Notes: generated from the letters alone by a model not told the origin. A DNA stretch of 64,000 nt from Bacteroidota bacterium (GCA_018266775.1 JAFDZS010000004.1:1-64000); one strand, 5' to 3'. Shown: positions 53,343-61,600, numbered from the stretch's first letter. Translations and numbers: made by a program.

Positions 53343-53888
53343 ATGAAAATGACCACTCTTTTTTTATGCAGCTTTTTGCTGTGTTTTGCAGGGTTTGCGC
53401 AAATGCCTGCGGGCTTCAATACCAAAACCACCATTTACCTGGTCAGGCATGCTGAAAAACAAACGGGTAACGACCCTGCATTAACGCCACAGGGAAATCA
53501 AAGGGCCGGGGCGCTGGCTGCTTTTTGTAAGGACAAACATTTGAGCCATGTATACGTAACTGCATTCAGGCGCACGCAAATGACTGCTGACAGTGTTCGA
53601 TTATTATTGGGTGTGGATACGGTGCATTATGCGGCTGATACGATTGGTGACGACCTGTACAATAAAATCATCGCACAACATGATGCCGGCAAATCAATTT
53701 TGGTGGTGGGGCACAGTAATACCATTCCCTATTTAATTAAAAAATTTGGTGTTGCAGATTATGATACGAAAGCTATTCCTGATGCTGAGTTTGACCATAT
53801 TTTTATCATTACCTATAAAAAGCGAAAAGCATTTTTGCAACCATTGAAATATGGTACAGCATCCGGTGCATCAGCCACTATGCAATAA
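53343..53888 (+). CDS. Exported histidine phosphatase (phosphoglycerate mutase-like)
   Basis: A 181-residue protein with signal peptide (LFLCSFLLCFAGFAQ). The phosphohistidine motif is IYLVRHAEKQTGNDPALTPQ (RHxE form) and the second His is in ILVVGHSNTIPYLI. Acidic and basic partners are present. Such secreted members act as general or sugar phosphatases in the periplasm. The stop overlaps the open frame of the next gene, which probably starts 23 bp later. Confidence 0.87.
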   Translation: MKMTTLFLCSFLLCFAGFAQMPAGFNTKTTIYLVRHAEKQTGNDPALTPQGNQRAGALAAFCKDKHLSHVYVTAFRRTQMTADSVRLLLGVDTVHYAADTIGDDLYNKIIAQHDAGKSILVVGHSNTIPYLIKKFGVADYDTKAIPDAEFDHIFIITYKKRKAFLQPLKYGTASGASATMQ

Positions 53889-53910
53889 TGAAAACAACCG
53901 CACTTTACGT

Positions 53911-54459
53911 ATGCATATCTTCGGCGCATCTGGCAGTGGTGTAACTACGTTGGGTGGGCAACTGGTAAAGCAACTTGCTATTCCTTATTATGATGCAGAT
54001 GATTTTTTCTGGGAGAAAACGTCTACTCCTTTTACTGTAAAAAGAAATCCTGCTGAAAGAAATGCTTTGCTGGAAACAACATTGCTATCGCAACCACAAT
54101 GGATATTGGGTGGATCAATGATCAGTTGGAACAGTATGGTTAAAGACTATTTCAGTTTGGTTGTTTTTTTATGGATACCCGGGGCAGTAAGAATGCAAAG
54201 ATTAATGAACAGGGAACGGGAACGATATGGAACAGCTATTGATACTGACCCGGAACGAAAGCGATTGCATGCAGCATTTATTGAATGGGCTGCTGATTAT
54301 GATGAAAACACAGGAGTAGCTAAGCGAACATTAAGCGCACATGAAGAATGGCTGAAAACAATTCATCAACCCATATTGCAATTAAGGGGAGATTTGACGA
54401 CCGGAGAAAGAATACAGAAAATTACCGGTTGGCTACAACAAAATTCCTTTGAGGAATAA
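53911..54459 (+). CDS. P-loop nucleotide kinase-like protein without the Walker A lysine
   Basis: A 182-residue protein starting at ATG 53911 (MHIFGASGSGVTTLGGQLVK). The frame is open 20 codons further upstream into the previous gene, but the domain begins at this Met. It resembles small adenylate- or shikimate-kinase-like proteins of the GASGSGTTTLG group: IPYYDADDFFWEKTS, then WILGGSMISWN and RLMNRERERYGT (lid-like). The Walker A Lys is replaced (GSGVTT), as in that group, so the activity is uncertain. The last 27 bp overlap the convergent mgtE gene. Confidence 0.75.
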   Translation: MHIFGASGSGVTTLGGQLVKQLAIPYYDADDFFWEKTSTPFTVKRNPAERNALLETTLLSQPQWILGGSMISWNSMVKDYFSLVVFLWIPGAVRMQRLMNRERERYGTAIDTDPERKRLHAAFIEWAADYDENTGVAKRTLSAHEEWLKTIHQPILQLRGDLTTGERIQKITGWLQQNSFEE

Positions 54460-55839
54460 GTAAGCGAATGAAAAATAAATGATGAGCCCAGTAACATCAA
54501 CCAGTGTAGCAACAAACGGGGCGGAAGAGACCGCAGGGTCAGCACCTAATTTTTTTAAGATTAAAGGTAACATTGATCCCATCAGTGAACCCCACAGCAC
54601 CACACCAATCAAAGACGCCCCTACACTTACTGCAATTAAAAGCCAGTGTACACCATAAAGGTCTTCCATTACTCCATGCGTCATTAATAAATGCCAAAGG
54701 CAGATGCGGATAAAGCCAATAACGCCAAGGATGGCGCCCAGGGCAAAACCGCTGAATATTTCCCTGCGCATGATGTGCCACCAGTCTTTCAGAGAAATTT
54801 CTCCCATGGCCATGGCCTGTATGATTAATGTAGATGCCTGCGAACCACTGTTACCACCACTGGAGGCGATTAATGGCATAAACAAAACTAAAACTGTTGC
54901 CTTCGCAATTTCATCATTAAAAAAGGCCAGTGCAGAAGCCGTCAAAAATTCGCCAAGGAACAAAACGATCAACCAGCCAGCCCGTTTTTTTATCAGTTTG
55001 AAAATCGGTGTTTCCAGGTAAGGTTCATCCAAAGCTTCGGTACCCCCCATTTTCTGGATGTCTTCACTAAATTCTTCATTGGCCACCCACAATACGTCAT
55101 CGATGGTTACAATGCCCAGCAGTTTGTTGCTTTTGCTTACCACGGGAAGGGCTACCCGGTTATTCATTTTGAAGGCTTCGTTCGCCACTTCCTGGTCGTC
55201 ATCCGCATGCAGCGCAATGAAGCGGTTGTCCATAATTTCATCCACCGTTTTTTCCGGCGAGGCCATGATGAAATCCTTGATACGTATATCATCCAGCAAC
55301 TCGCCTTTGTCATTGATTACATAAATCACATCGATGGTTTCCGTATTCTTCGCAAATTTGCGGATGGTGTTGAAAACATCCTGCACGGTATCGTGTTCAT
55401 ACACGTACACATAATCCGGCGTCATCAGCCTGCCCACACTGTTTTCTGGGTAACCCAGTAACGATAATGCCACTTTACGTTCGTCTGGGCTAAGCGCTTT
55501 TACCAGTTCCCTCACCACATTGCTGGGTAACTCACTGAGGAATGCGGTACGGTCATCCGGCGGTAATTCATTCAGCAGTTCAGCAGTTTTAACCGGCGGT
55601 AATTCGAGAATGATCCTTTTTTGCGTGGGTAACTCCAGAATTTTAAACACCCCTACAGCACGGTTTACCGACATGTTGGCCAATATCTGGCTTTCATATT
55701 CTTCATTGTTGTAGATGAGATCAGCCACATCACTGATATTCTGGTGGTTCAGGAATTCCTGTATCATCAGTTTATCTTCTGAAGCGATCACTTCTTCAAA
55801 CTGTTGCTGTATTGATATTTCTTCCAGTTCTAAAGGCAT
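54433..55839 (-). CDS. mgtE: Magnesium transporter MgtE
   Basis: A 468-residue protein. An N-terminal superhelical domain (about 1-130, LELPPVKTAELLNELPPDDR) precedes two CBS domains (about 140-265, VGRLMTPDYVYVYEHDTVQD and VVSKSNKLLGIVTIDDVL), which gate the channel by binding Mg2+. Five membrane helices follow, with the pore signature LIASSGGNSGSQASTLIIQA. Full length. It moves Mg2+ across the inner membrane. Confidence 0.95.
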   Translation of the reverse strand: MPLELEEISIQQQFEEVIASEDKLMIQEFLNHQNISDVADLIYNNEEYESQILANMSVNRAVGVFKILELPTQKRIILELPPVKTAELLNELPPDDRTAFLSELPSNVVRELVKALSPDERKVALSLLGYPENSVGRLMTPDYVYVYEHDTVQDVFNTIRKFAKNTETIDVIYVINDKGELLDDIRIKDFIMASPEKTVDEIMDNRFIALHADDDQEVANEAFKMNNRVALPVVSKSNKLLGIVTIDDVLWVANEEFSEDIQKMGGTEALDEPYLETPIFKLIKKRAGWLIVLFLGEFLTASALAFFNDEIAKATVLVLFMPLIASSGGNSGSQASTLIIQAMAMGEISLKDWWHIMRREIFSGFALGAILGVIGFIRICLWHLLMTHGVMEDLYGVHWLLIAVSVGASLIGVVLWGSLMGSMLPLILKKLGADPAVSSAPFVATLVDVTGLIIYFSFAYLFLKGILL

Positions 55840-55918
55840 CAGTGCTTTGTTGTTACATTTGGGTGTCCGTTACACGATAAGAATTGCAATTTAATCCATT
55901 TAATTTTAACCGAATGTT

Positions 55919-56302
55919 ATGCTTAAACCTTATTTATATATCGATAAAACTGCCACTATGGGCAAGGGCGTTTTTACAAAGGAACGTATTGCCAAAAATA
56001 CTGTTTTGGAAGAGTCGCCCGTTGTAGTGATGAGTAAAACAGACCGCGAATACCTGGACAAAACCAAACTGCACGATTATATTTTTGAGTGGGGCAAAGA
56101 TCTTTCCCAATGTTGCATGGCACTGGGTTTGGTGCCTATGTACAACCACAGCTACAACAGTAATTGCGAATATTATATGGATTTTGATGAAGAAACCATT
56201 ATGATAAAAGCGGTGCGGAATATTGAAAAGGGAGAAGAGCTGACCATTAATTATAATGGTGACAGTAACGATGCCACGCCGTTGTGGTTTGATGCGGTGT
56301 AG
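55919..56302 (+). CDS. SET-domain protein
   Basis: A 127-residue protein that is nothing but a SET domain: MLKPYLYIDKTATMGKGVFT at the start, LGLVPMYNHSYNSNCEYYMD (the NHS-x-x-x-N pocket) and EKGEELTINYNGDS (the catalytic Tyr region) at the end. SET proteins methylate lysines with S-adenosylmethionine; bacterial stand-alone SET proteins have few known targets. The post-SET cysteines are absent. The stop TAG lies inside a long inverted repeat shared with the convergent agmatine deiminase gene. Confidence 0.87.
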   Translation: MLKPYLYIDKTATMGKGVFTKERIAKNTVLEESPVVVMSKTDREYLDKTKLHDYIFEWGKDLSQCCMALGLVPMYNHSYNSNCEYYMDFDEETIMIKAVRNIEKGEELTINYNGDSNDATPLWFDAV

Positions 56303-56413
56303 GAACACGCCTGCGGCGTGTTCATTTCATGAAAAAAATCGTTTAGATTTTTTTCATGAAATCTCTTTTAATAATTGCCGGCAATTATTGAACACGCCGC
56401 AGGCGTGTTCCTA
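56300..56413. repeat. 25-bp inverted repeat with nested hairpins, providing both flanking stop codons
   Basis: The left arm 56300-56324 (TAGGAACACGCCTGCGGCGT and five more bases) is the exact reverse complement of the right arm 56389-56413. Each arm is itself a hairpin (GAACACGCC/GGCGTGTTC). Inside, ATTTCATGAAAAAAATC pairs with GATTTTTTTCATGAAAT, and AATAATTGCC with GGCAATTATT. The outer TAG on either strand is the stop of the SET-domain gene and of aguA respectively. It should also act as a bidirectional terminator. Confidence 0.85.
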
Positions 56414-57448
56414 CAAAGGTTCCTGCTGGCTCATGCAATGAAAACTGCCAAGGCCCCAGATGATATCAGTAGAATCTATACCCACCACTTTTCTTGCAGG
56501 GAAACAATCCTGGATAATCTGCAATGCTTTATCATCTTTGTCCGAATTAAATATGGGAACAATCACTGCGTGATTGGCAATATAAAAATTTGCGTAAGAT
56601 GCAGGCAGGCGTTGATCTTCATACACAATTTCATCCGGCATGGGCAACTCCACAATATTCAGTTGTTTGCCATTCAGCAAACGCATGCTTTGCAGTTGCT
56701 TTAGATTATGCTGCAGCAATGCATAATTTTCATCGTTCTTATTCTCTTCCACTACGGTCAGCACTGTATCTTCATTTACAAAACGAACTGTATCATCAAT
56801 ATGCCCATCAGTATCATCACCCACAATGCCTTCATCCACCCATAAAATTTGTTCGGCACCGTAATAGTCATACAGGTATTGTTCAATTTGCTGCTGGTTT
56901 AAATGCGGATTGCGGTTGGGGTTCAATAAACAAGCAGTGGATGTCATGATAGTGCCCTTGCCATTAAACTCCACGGAACCACCTTCCATTACAATGCCGG
57001 GATAATACACCGGGATGTTATACGCTTTTGCAATCAGCGTGGGAATGTTGTCATCCAGATCGAATGGCGGATATTTATTACCCCATGCATTATAGCCCCA
57101 GTCAACAATAACTTTCGGGTTTTCTTTTGCGTTAGGGTTGATGAGAAATGCAGGACCATGATCACGGCACCAGGCATCGTTGGTGGGATGTAAATAGAAA
57201 GTTACTTTACTTAAATCCACTTCAGCCTGCTGCAATTGCTGCACTGCAAACTGTTTCATGACTTCATCATTCACATTAATATTTACCTGCTGGCCTTTAG
57301 CCAGTTCTTTAACAAAGCGGCTGTAATAAGGATAGATGGTATGAATTTTTCCCGGCCATGATGCTTCTTTATGCGGCCAGCTGAGCCATGTGGCGGCTTG
57401 TGGCGCAAATTCTGCAGGGAAGTGGTAGCCTTGTTGTTGGGGAGTCAT
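56411..57448 (-). CDS. aguA: Agmatine deiminase
   Basis: A 345-residue enzyme of the peptidyl-arginine-deiminase fold, turning agmatine into N-carbamoylputrescine and ammonia. Marks are ATWLSWPHKEASWPGK, DAWCRDHGPAFLIN, WGYNAWGNKYPPFDLDD, VMEGGSVEFNGKGTIMTS, DDTDGHIDDTVRFV and the catalytic Cys region WGLGSFHCMSQQEPL. The partner amidase is at 57977-58852 on the same strand, separated by a four-helix-bundle gene and two heptamer arrays. The stop codon belongs to an inverted repeat. Confidence 0.93.
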   Translation of the reverse strand: MTPQQQGYHFPAEFAPQAATWLSWPHKEASWPGKIHTIYPYYSRFVKELAKGQQVNINVNDEVMKQFAVQQLQQAEVDLSKVTFYLHPTNDAWCRDHGPAFLINPNAKENPKVIVDWGYNAWGNKYPPFDLDDNIPTLIAKAYNIPVYYPGIVMEGGSVEFNGKGTIMTSTACLLNPNRNPHLNQQQIEQYLYDYYGAEQILWVDEGIVGDDTDGHIDDTVRFVNEDTVLTVVEENKNDENYALLQHNLKQLQSMRLLNGKQLNIVELPMPDEIVYEDQRLPASYANFYIANHAVIVPIFNSDKDDKALQIIQDCFPARKVVGIDSTDIIWGLGSFHCMSQQEPL

Positions 57449-57453
57449 TTATG

Positions 57454-57509
57454 GTTGAATGTTGAAAGTTGAAAGTTGAATGTTGAAAGTTGAATGTTGA
57501 AAGTTGAAT
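57454..57509. repeat. Perfect heptamer array (eight GTTGAAT/GTTGAAA units)
   Basis: Eight consecutive 7-mers, each GTTGAAT or GTTGAAA, follow 57454 without a slip, then GTTG. The array lies 6 bp before the aguA start on the minus strand and 19 bp beyond the stop of the four-helix-bundle gene. Confidence 0.9.
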
Positions 57510-57528
57510 GTTGTTTTAAATGCAGTTA

Positions 57529-57918
57529 TTATTCATACCGGAATCCTTTTCTGTCGGAAGATTTAAGGTATTTAATAAATGCAGTGATTTTTTTACTTAA
57601 TGTTTCACATTGTTGGTGAAGCCGGATATAAGTTTCATGATCTAAATAATTTCTGTCTGCTGCACGATATAATTGTGACCTCACTTCTCCATTAGATGCT
57701 TTTGCAATAATGAGAAACTGAACAAATTCTTTGTTGCCACTTCTTTCAAATCCTTCTGCAATATTATCCATTACTGAACCTGATGAGGCATTGATTTGAT
57801 TCCTCAGTTCAAAGTCTTTGCTGAAATTTCCTGTAGTATAAACCTGGAAAAGTTCATTTGCCTGTGTCCTTGCTAATTGCCAAATTGCCAAATCTTCAAA
57901 CCTTGTAACTGTAGCCAT
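57529..57918 (-). CDS. Four-helix-bundle protein of the S23/IVP family
   Basis: A 129-residue soluble, all-helical protein. The family pattern is plain: RFEDLAIWQLARTQANELFQ, YTTGNFSKDFELRNQINASS, SVMDNIAEGFERSGNKEFVQ and FLIIAKASNGEVRSQLYRAA. Relatives are encoded in intervening sequences of 23S rRNA genes in some bacteria, and distantly include the Avd proteins of diversity-generating retroelements; many Bacteroidota carry stray copies. Here it separates the functionally linked aguB and aguA genes and has heptamer arrays in opposite orientation on its two sides. This suggests insertion as a cassette. Its molecular function is unknown. Confidence 0.87.
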   Translation of the reverse strand: MATVTRFEDLAIWQLARTQANELFQVYTTGNFSKDFELRNQINASSGSVMDNIAEGFERSGNKEFVQFLIIAKASNGEVRSQLYRAADRNYLDHETYIRLHQQCETLSKKITAFIKYLKSSDRKGFRYE

Positions 57919-57944
57919 ATCAAATATTCTAACAACCTGAATAA

Positions 57945-57986
57945 ACTTTCAACCTTTAGCTATCAACATTCAACCATCACCCTTCA
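57945..57986. repeat. Heptamer array between the four-helix-bundle gene and aguB
   Basis: 7-nt words ACTTTCA, ACCTTTA, GCTATCA, ACATTCA, ACCATCA, CCCTTCA run to 57986, in the orientation opposite to the array at 57454-57509. The TGA stop of aguB (complement of 57977-57979) lies in it. Confidence 0.75.
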
Positions 57987-58852
57987 TCAATATACCGCTT
58001 CGTTATTGGCTGGTAAGAATCAATTCTTCTGTCGCGTAAAAAAGGCCAGTGCGTTCTGTAACGGTCAGTGAGTTGTGTATCGATCTCAATTACTTTTATT
58101 TCTTCTTCATCATGCGATGCTTTGTATACGATTGAACCGAAAGGATTACTTACAAAAGAACCGCCCCAGAATTTCATAGCGCCATTTTGTTCAAAGCCCA
58201 CACGGTTTACACTTACCACGTGTACGCCGTTGGCAACGGCATGGCTGCGTTGTATGGTTTGCCAGGCATTGTATTGTTCCGTATTGGTGGCTTCATCCTG
58301 CGAAGTAGCCCATCCAATAGCAGTGGGATAAAATAAAATTTCTGCACCCATTAATGACGTAATCCTTGCAGCTTCAGGATACCATTGATCCCAGCAGATG
58401 AGCACACCAAGAGTGGCAAATTTTGTTTTAAATACTTTGTATCCTAAATCACCGGGCGTGAAATAAAATTTTTCGTAGTACGCAGGATCATCAGGAATAT
58501 GCATTTTGCGGTACTTGCCTAAATAAGTTCCGTCTGCATCTAAAACAGCAGTGGTGTTATGGTATAAACCTTCAGTTCTTTTTTCAAATAAAGAAGCAAT
58601 AATCACTACACCAAGTTCTTTCGCTAAGCTGCCCAATACATCTGTAGAAGGGCCGGGGATAGCTTCTGCCAGTTTGAAATTTTCATAATCCTCCACATCG
58701 CAGAAATACAGCGAAGTAAATAATTCCTGCAGGCAAATGATTTGTGCGCCCGCAGCCGCGGCGGCTTTAACCTGTGCCACTGCTTTATCTAAATTTTGCT
58801 GTTTGCCTGCTACACAACTCATCTGCACGAGCCCAACTTTTACTTTTGCCAT
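57977..58852 (-). CDS. aguB: N-carbamoylputrescine amidase (carbon-nitrogen hydrolase)
   Basis: A 291-residue nitrilase-superfamily enzyme making putrescine from N-carbamoylputrescine. The catalytic triad is visible: Glu in CLQELFTSLYFC, Lys in YRKMHIPDDPAYYEKFYFTP and Cys in GVLICWDQWYPEAAR. Length and motifs match the plant and bacterial CPA group. A perfect -7 element (minus strand TATCTTTG, complement of 58873-58880) lies 20 bp ahead, so aguB, the four-helix-bundle gene and aguA are probably one transcript. Confidence 0.93.
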   Translation of the reverse strand: MAKVKVGLVQMSCVAGKQQNLDKAVAQVKAAAAAGAQIICLQELFTSLYFCDVEDYENFKLAEAIPGPSTDVLGSLAKELGVVIIASLFEKRTEGLYHNTTAVLDADGTYLGKYRKMHIPDDPAYYEKFYFTPGDLGYKVFKTKFATLGVLICWDQWYPEAARITSLMGAEILFYPTAIGWATSQDEATNTEQYNAWQTIQRSHAVANGVHVVSVNRVGFEQNGAMKFWGGSFVSNPFGSIVYKASHDEEEIKVIEIDTQLTDRYRTHWPFLRDRRIDSYQPITKRYIDEG

Positions 58853-58872
58853 AATGTATTTTTTAAGCGGTG

Positions 58873-58880
58873 CAAAGATA
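58873..58880 (-). promoter_or_regulatory. -7 element TATCTTTG upstream of aguB
   Basis: A perfect TAnnTTTG on the minus strand, 21 bp before the aguB start. No good -33 element is seen. Confidence 0.45.
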
Positions 58881-58885
58881 CAATT

Positions 58886-59764
58886 TTACACCAGTTCAGC
58901 GATGTGCTTTTGAATCTGCGCACACATTTTATCCATTGGTAAATCGTTGCTGTCAGTACCGAATGGGTCTTCAATTTCTTCAGCAATTAATTCCAGGCTG
59001 GCCAATACATAAAAAATAAAACCGGCAACAGGAATTACAAAGTATCCAAGACTGACAACATATCCCCACGGCAATGTCATTACATAAAAGAAAATAAATT
59101 TTTTTATGAAAGAACTGTAGGAGATGGGGATAGGCGTATTTTTAATTCTTTCGCAGGCACCACAGATATCCGTGAAGGATTGTATTTCACTATTGAGAAC
59201 AAGTAATTGTTCGCCCCGGATTTTCCCTGCTTCATACAGCGTATTTATTTTTTTGAAAAGTATAGCTGCCAGTTGGTTGGGTACATGTTTGTTGTGATCT
59301 AATTCAGCCAATTCAGGATGCAGTGCATCATCTAATTCCAGCCGGGTGGTTTCGCTGCGCAGGTGATTTTTTAACGCCACTGCATATTGCGGAATTAATG
59401 AACGGAAAAAGGAGCGGTTCAATGAATCTGAAGTAGGGAGAATAGCCGCCATCTTCAATGCCAGGTTACGGCTGTTGTTTACAAGTGCGCCCCAAAGCCT
59501 GCGGCCTTCCCACCAACGGTCGTATGCCGTATTGGTGCGGAACACGAGGAGCAGGGAAATGACAAAACCAAGCAGGCTGTGCATCACCGCAATATTTTTT
59601 ACCTTATTGCTGTCATCCCATTTCCAATAATGAATTGAAGCAAAACAGATAGCGCCGGAGTACAAACAAATCAGTACAATCATCGGCAATAATTTCCTGA
59701 AGGTATCGGAACGGTGAAAACGGAAAATAAAACTCAACCAGTCTTTGGGATTATACTGAACCAT
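58886..59764 (-). CDS. Bestrophin-family (UPF0187) ion channel
   Basis: A 292-residue membrane protein starting at ATG 59764, 13 codons inside the maximal frame. Family blocks are HRSDTFRKLLPMIVLICLYS, SLLGFVISLLLVFRTNTAYD, RWWEGRRLWGALVNNSRNLA and VYVTLPWG-like FYVMTLPWGYVVSLGYFVIP, ending with AEEIEDPFGTDSNDLPMDKM. Bacterial bestrophins form pentameric channels (anions or sodium) in the inner membrane. Physiological role unknown here. Confidence 0.9.
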   Translation of the reverse strand: MVQYNPKDWLSFIFRFHRSDTFRKLLPMIVLICLYSGAICFASIHYWKWDDSNKVKNIAVMHSLLGFVISLLLVFRTNTAYDRWWEGRRLWGALVNNSRNLALKMAAILPTSDSLNRSFFRSLIPQYAVALKNHLRSETTRLELDDALHPELAELDHNKHVPNQLAAILFKKINTLYEAGKIRGEQLLVLNSEIQSFTDICGACERIKNTPIPISYSSFIKKFIFFYVMTLPWGYVVSLGYFVIPVAGFIFYVLASLELIAEEIEDPFGTDSNDLPMDKMCAQIQKHIAELV

Positions 59765-59803
59765 GATACAGCGGTTTTGGTGCTGCAAGATAATTACAGG
59801 CAA

Positions 59804-59838
59804 TAAAAAAACGAAACCGGGAATGGTTTCGTTTTTTT
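59804..59838 (-). terminator. Terminator after the YceI gene
   Basis: AAACGAAACC (59809-59818) pairs with GGTTTCGTTT (59825-59834), with A and T runs on the two sides, so it may work in both directions. It lies between YceI and the bestrophin gene. Confidence 0.8.
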
Positions 59839-59855
59839 AAAAAAGCTGTTCAATA

Positions 59856-60392
59856 TTATTGCTGTTCTATCAATTGAATTTCGATGTTCAGCCTTACTTC
59901 TTCACTAACCAATACACCACCGGTTTCTGTAGCCGCATTCCAGGTAAGGCCCCATTCTTTACGGTTGATTTTACCACTGATGGTAAAACCAGCTTTTACA
60001 TTGCCCCAGGGATCTTTAGCCACACCACCAAATTCAACCGATAATTTCACGGGTTTGGTTACATCTTTAATGGTAAGGTCGCCGTATAATTCATAAGAAC
60101 CATCATTGTCCACATTTTCATATTTGGTAGCGGCGAATTTAATTTGCGGAAATTTTTCTGCGTCAAAGAAGTCAGGGCTTTTCAGGTGCCCGTCTCTTTG
60201 TTCGTTTCCGGTATCAACTGATGCTACATCAGCTGTAAAGCTGATCTTTGCTTTGGTAAAATCTTCGTCTTCAGTTTCTGCGTTAACAGTAAACATGTTA
60301 AAGCTGCCGGTTACATTGGTAATCATCAGGTGCTTTATTTTGAACTGAACCTCGCTGTGGGTAGGGTCCACAACCCATTTCTTTGTTGCCAT
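59856..60392 (-). CDS. YceI-like lipocalin-fold protein
   Basis: A 178-residue protein. Typical YceI blocks are WVVDPTHSEVQFKIKHLMIT, NVTGSFNMFTVNAETED, QRDGHLKSPDFFDAEKFPQI, GDLTIKDVTKPVKL and INRKEWGLTWNAATETGGVL. The fold binds polyisoprenoid-type lipids. There is no signal peptide, so this member is predicted cytoplasmic, unlike E. coli YceI. It has its own terminator downstream and is a single-gene unit. Confidence 0.92.
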   Translation of the reverse strand: MATKKWVVDPTHSEVQFKIKHLMITNVTGSFNMFTVNAETEDEDFTKAKISFTADVASVDTGNEQRDGHLKSPDFFDAEKFPQIKFAATKYENVDNDGSYELYGDLTIKDVTKPVKLSVEFGGVAKDPWGNVKAGFTISGKINRKEWGLTWNAATETGGVLVSEEVRLNIEIQLIEQQ

Positions 60393-60480
60393 ATTGTTTG
60401 TTTTAGGATGTAAAGTTAAATGATTAATGTTTAAACATCAAATATTTTTTCCACATTATTTTTTCATTAACAAATGGTAA

Positions 60481-60508
60481 AAAAAATCCCCGCTGTAAAG
60501 CGGGGATT
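60481..60508 (-). terminator. Rho-independent terminator after the SRPBCC fragment
   Basis: AATCCCCGC (60485-60493) pairs with GCGGGGATT (60500-60508); the A run 60481-60486 is the U run on the minus strand. Confidence 0.8.
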
Positions 60509-60551
60509 CTGTGTGGGATAATGTGTTTGCTGAAATAAGAAAAGCGGCCCA

Positions 60552-60875
60552 TTACTCCTGCGGTAAACCTTTCCCATCATTGATGAGGCTGAGCAGTGTG
60601 TTGATATGTCCATCCCATCCTTTCTCACATACCTCATAACATTCAACACCCGGCACAAGGCCAATGTGGGTAAAATCAATTTTAGTTTGACCGCCGTCGC
60701 CGGAAAGTTCAAAGACAACCTCGGTATTGTTCCATTCCTTTTTGTCCTGGAACCAGGGCAGGTAACAATCGGTTACTTTCCATGCCATTGCAGATATTTG
60801 ATTTATTAGATTCTCCCGGTCAATTTGCTGGGGAAAAATAATCAATGCAATCAGCAGTATCAAAATTGAAATCAA
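60552..60875 (-). pseudogene. C-terminal half of an SRPBCC (AHSA1-like) protein
   Basis: A 107-residue frame. From about residue 30 it is the second half of an AHSA1-type START-like domain (WKVTDCYLPWFQDKKEWNNT, then VVFELSGDGGQTKIDFTHIG and VPGVECYEVCEKGWDGHI). Whole proteins of this family are about 145-160 residues, and the front strands and first helix are missing. The first 28 residues (MISILILLIALIIFPQQIDR) look like unrelated AT-rich DNA, and no frame upstream shows the lost half. Probably a truncated gene that still has its terminator. Confidence 0.6.
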
Positions 60876-60963
60876 TTATAGGATGGATATTGTATATTTC
60901 ACCCGCCCAATACAATGATAAATGGCAATACTGTGTTATGCTCCTGCAAAGTAAAAATTACTG

Positions 60964-61503
60964 TCAGGGCTTTACTGCTGCGCCAAAAAGATACGCTAAT
61001 GCAGACCATTGTAAAAATTCATCCAGTTGGTTGTTGATGGCTTTTAAAGTACCGGGGTCAGTAAAATACCCTTCAGCATCCATTAGTTTATTTACCTGGG
61101 ATATGGGCAATTTGTTAGGATGTACAGTGATCTTTAAATAATTTAAAATATCAGCCAGGTGATCCATTCCCCGCAGGTTACCTGCACGGCCAGTGGCATT
61201 GCCAGTAATCAGCGCCTGTTTATGAAACCAAATTTCATGGCTGCGGCTGTTATCGATCAACAGTTTTAAAACGCCCGGAAAACTGCCATTATATTCCGGT
61301 ACAATAAAAATGAACGTTGTGGTGGGAATAATAATTTCATTTTCTATTTTTTCAAAAGCGGCATCTTTCTCCAGTACATTCACCCCTTCGAGGGAAAATA
61401 ATTGTGTATCCACGTCTTTCTCTTTCAGCAGGCGCTGGTATTCCCTGGCCACTTTCAGCGTATTACTGCCTTTCCTGTTGGTTCCTGAAACTATCGTAAT
61501 CAT
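60964..61503 (-). CDS. NADPH-dependent FMN reductase family protein
   Basis: A 179-residue flavodoxin-like protein starting at ATG 61503; the longer frame would run into the parA promoter region. The FMN-binding loop is MITIVSGTNRKGSNTLKVAR and the second flavin site is FIFIVPEYNGSFPGVLKLLI, with ALITGNATGRAGNLRGMDHL after it. It should reduce flavins, quinones or chromate-like acceptors using NAD(P)H. Divergent from parA with 175 bp between starts. Confidence 0.9.
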   Translation of the reverse strand: MITIVSGTNRKGSNTLKVAREYQRLLKEKDVDTQLFSLEGVNVLEKDAAFEKIENEIIIPTTTFIFIVPEYNGSFPGVLKLLIDNSRSHEIWFHKQALITGNATGRAGNLRGMDHLADILNYLKITVHPNKLPISQVNKLMDAEGYFTDPGTLKAINNQLDEFLQWSALAYLFGAAVKP

Positions 61504-61551
61504 GATATTGCATATATTGTTTATAACTATAACAACATTGTTGAATCTTTG

Positions 61552-61583
61552 TTGCCCAATATTATGACGAATAGTTAAATTTG
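61552..61583 (+). promoter_or_regulatory. Promoter of the parAB cluster
   Basis: TTG (61552-61554), 21 bp, then TAAATTTG (61576-61583), a full TAnnTTTG match. The predicted leader of about 90 nt contains an inverted heptamer array. Confidence 0.55.
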
Positions 61584-61600
61584 CCAACCTGACAATAAAA

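Noticed and set aside
57454-57509. CRISPR-like array
   Set aside because: The units are 7 nt without spacers; there are no cas genes in the window.
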